The position numbers were made by a program, and so were the translations under genes. This document shows positions 5,670-6,019 of a stretch of DNA of 6,019 nt, piece by piece. This DNA is from Pseudomonadota bacterium (lineage in GTDB: Bacteria; Pseudomonadota; Alphaproteobacteria; Rhodospirillales; Magnetospirillaceae): assembly GCA_023437865.1 (NCBI GenBank), contig JAEZFE010000063.1:1-6019 (forward strand). The letters are read 5' to 3'. The notes under the pieces were generated by a model that was not told the origin of the DNA, ran no database searches, and saw only the letters and a program-made list of their open reading frames with translations. Every line of letters begins with the position of its first letter. Position 1 is the first letter of the stretch.

Positions 5670-6019
5670 ATGGACCGGTCGGAGCCCCTCCCCCTTCGCA
5701 CGGCAAGCGTGGACTGCCGCCATCTCGCCGATACCAGCCACATCGCCGGCCGTGATTTCCAGGTCATCGCGCCGGTGGTTCGGCCTGACGACTTCGCCCT
5801 CCAGGGATGGCTCCAGCTTCTCCGCCTGCGCTCGGGCTTGCGCTTCCACGCCGCCGACACCGTCGACCTGCACGACCTGACCACCCAGGTGGTCCGCGAG
5901 CCGGGGCTGACGCTCACCATCTTCCTGGCAGGAAGCGCCGACATCTCGCTGGGACGGAACCGCTACCAGCCGGGCCGCGCCACCCCCGCGGCCCCCCATG
6001 GCTTCGCCCTGTCCTGCAC
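5670..6019 (+). CDS. AraC-family regulator, PchR-like, N-terminal part only
   Basis: An open frame starts at ATG 5670 and runs out of the window without a stop, giving 116 complete codons plus two bases. AGAGGA (5657-5662) lies seven bases before the start. The visible part corresponds to the sensory N-terminal domain of siderophore-type AraC regulators. I see the pattern SGLRFHAADTVDLHDL (about 55-70), then EPGLTLTIFLAGSADISLG (about 77-95), resembling the PchR-type layout in which a GL-x-x-H-x-x-D segment is followed by PGL and a short beta stretch ending in LG. The helix-turn-helix DNA-binding domain would be beyond the window, so the family call rests on the N-terminus and on the divergent position next to a TonB receptor operon. 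It probably activates that operon when its ligand is present, and may regulate itself through the direct repeats just upstream. Confidence 0.78.
   Translation, partial: MDRSEPLPLRTASVDCRHLADTSHIAGRDFQVIAPVVRPDDFALQGWLQLLRLRSGLRFHAADTVDLHDLTTQVVREPGLTLTIFLAGSADISLGRNRYQPGRATPAAPHGFALSC

Overview
The window carries one complete five-gene operon on the minus strand for TonB-dependent import of an iron-type chelate, and the first 116 codons of a divergent AraC-family regulator on the plus strand. The DNA is GC-rich, and codon third positions are strongly G/C. Protein style and layout suggest a proteobacterium, probably an alphaproteobacterium of the Magnetospirillum/Rhodospirillales type. The genus is an inference from overall impression, not a database match.

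Layout, right to left in the direction of operon transcription: at 5670-6019 (+) is the N-terminal part of a PchR-like AraC regulator, cut by the window edge. At 5448-5669 is the divergent intergenic region, with a good Fur-box-like sequence (5545-5563), a perfect TGCTATAGCA palindrome that could supply a -10 element on either strand, a GGGTTCATGACCCC imperfect palindrome, and two direct repeats starting 21 bp apart just before the regulator's start codon. At 3450-5447 (-) is an outer-membrane TonB-dependent receptor. At 2328-3434 (-) is a secreted periplasmic binding protein. At 1276-2331 (-) is a FecCD-type permease. At 479-1279 (-) is the ABC ATPase. At 198-482 (-) is a small DUF2218 cytoplasmic protein. 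The last 197 bases are non-coding as far as can be seen, with one weak stem-loop.

How the genes fit together: the receptor takes the ligand across the outer membrane using TonB energy, the binding protein carries it through the periplasm, and the permease (probably a homodimer) with the ATPase moves it into the cytoplasm. The DUF2218 protein is translationally coupled to the ATPase, so it is made with the importer and may act on the imported ligand or metal. All four genes after the receptor are tightly packed, and three successive junctions are ATGA stop/start overlaps. The regulator probably senses the ligand or its uptake, and Fur probably represses the operon when iron is replete. No siderophore biosynthesis gene, TonB, ExbB or ExbD is in the window, so the ligand could be a xenosiderophore, haem or another metal chelate. 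The sequence does not settle which.

The most interesting points are the DUF2218 gene locked into the importer operon, with its CKHFAHK potential metal-ligand cluster, and the compact divergent control region. I see no mobile element, CRISPR array, tRNA or rRNA.
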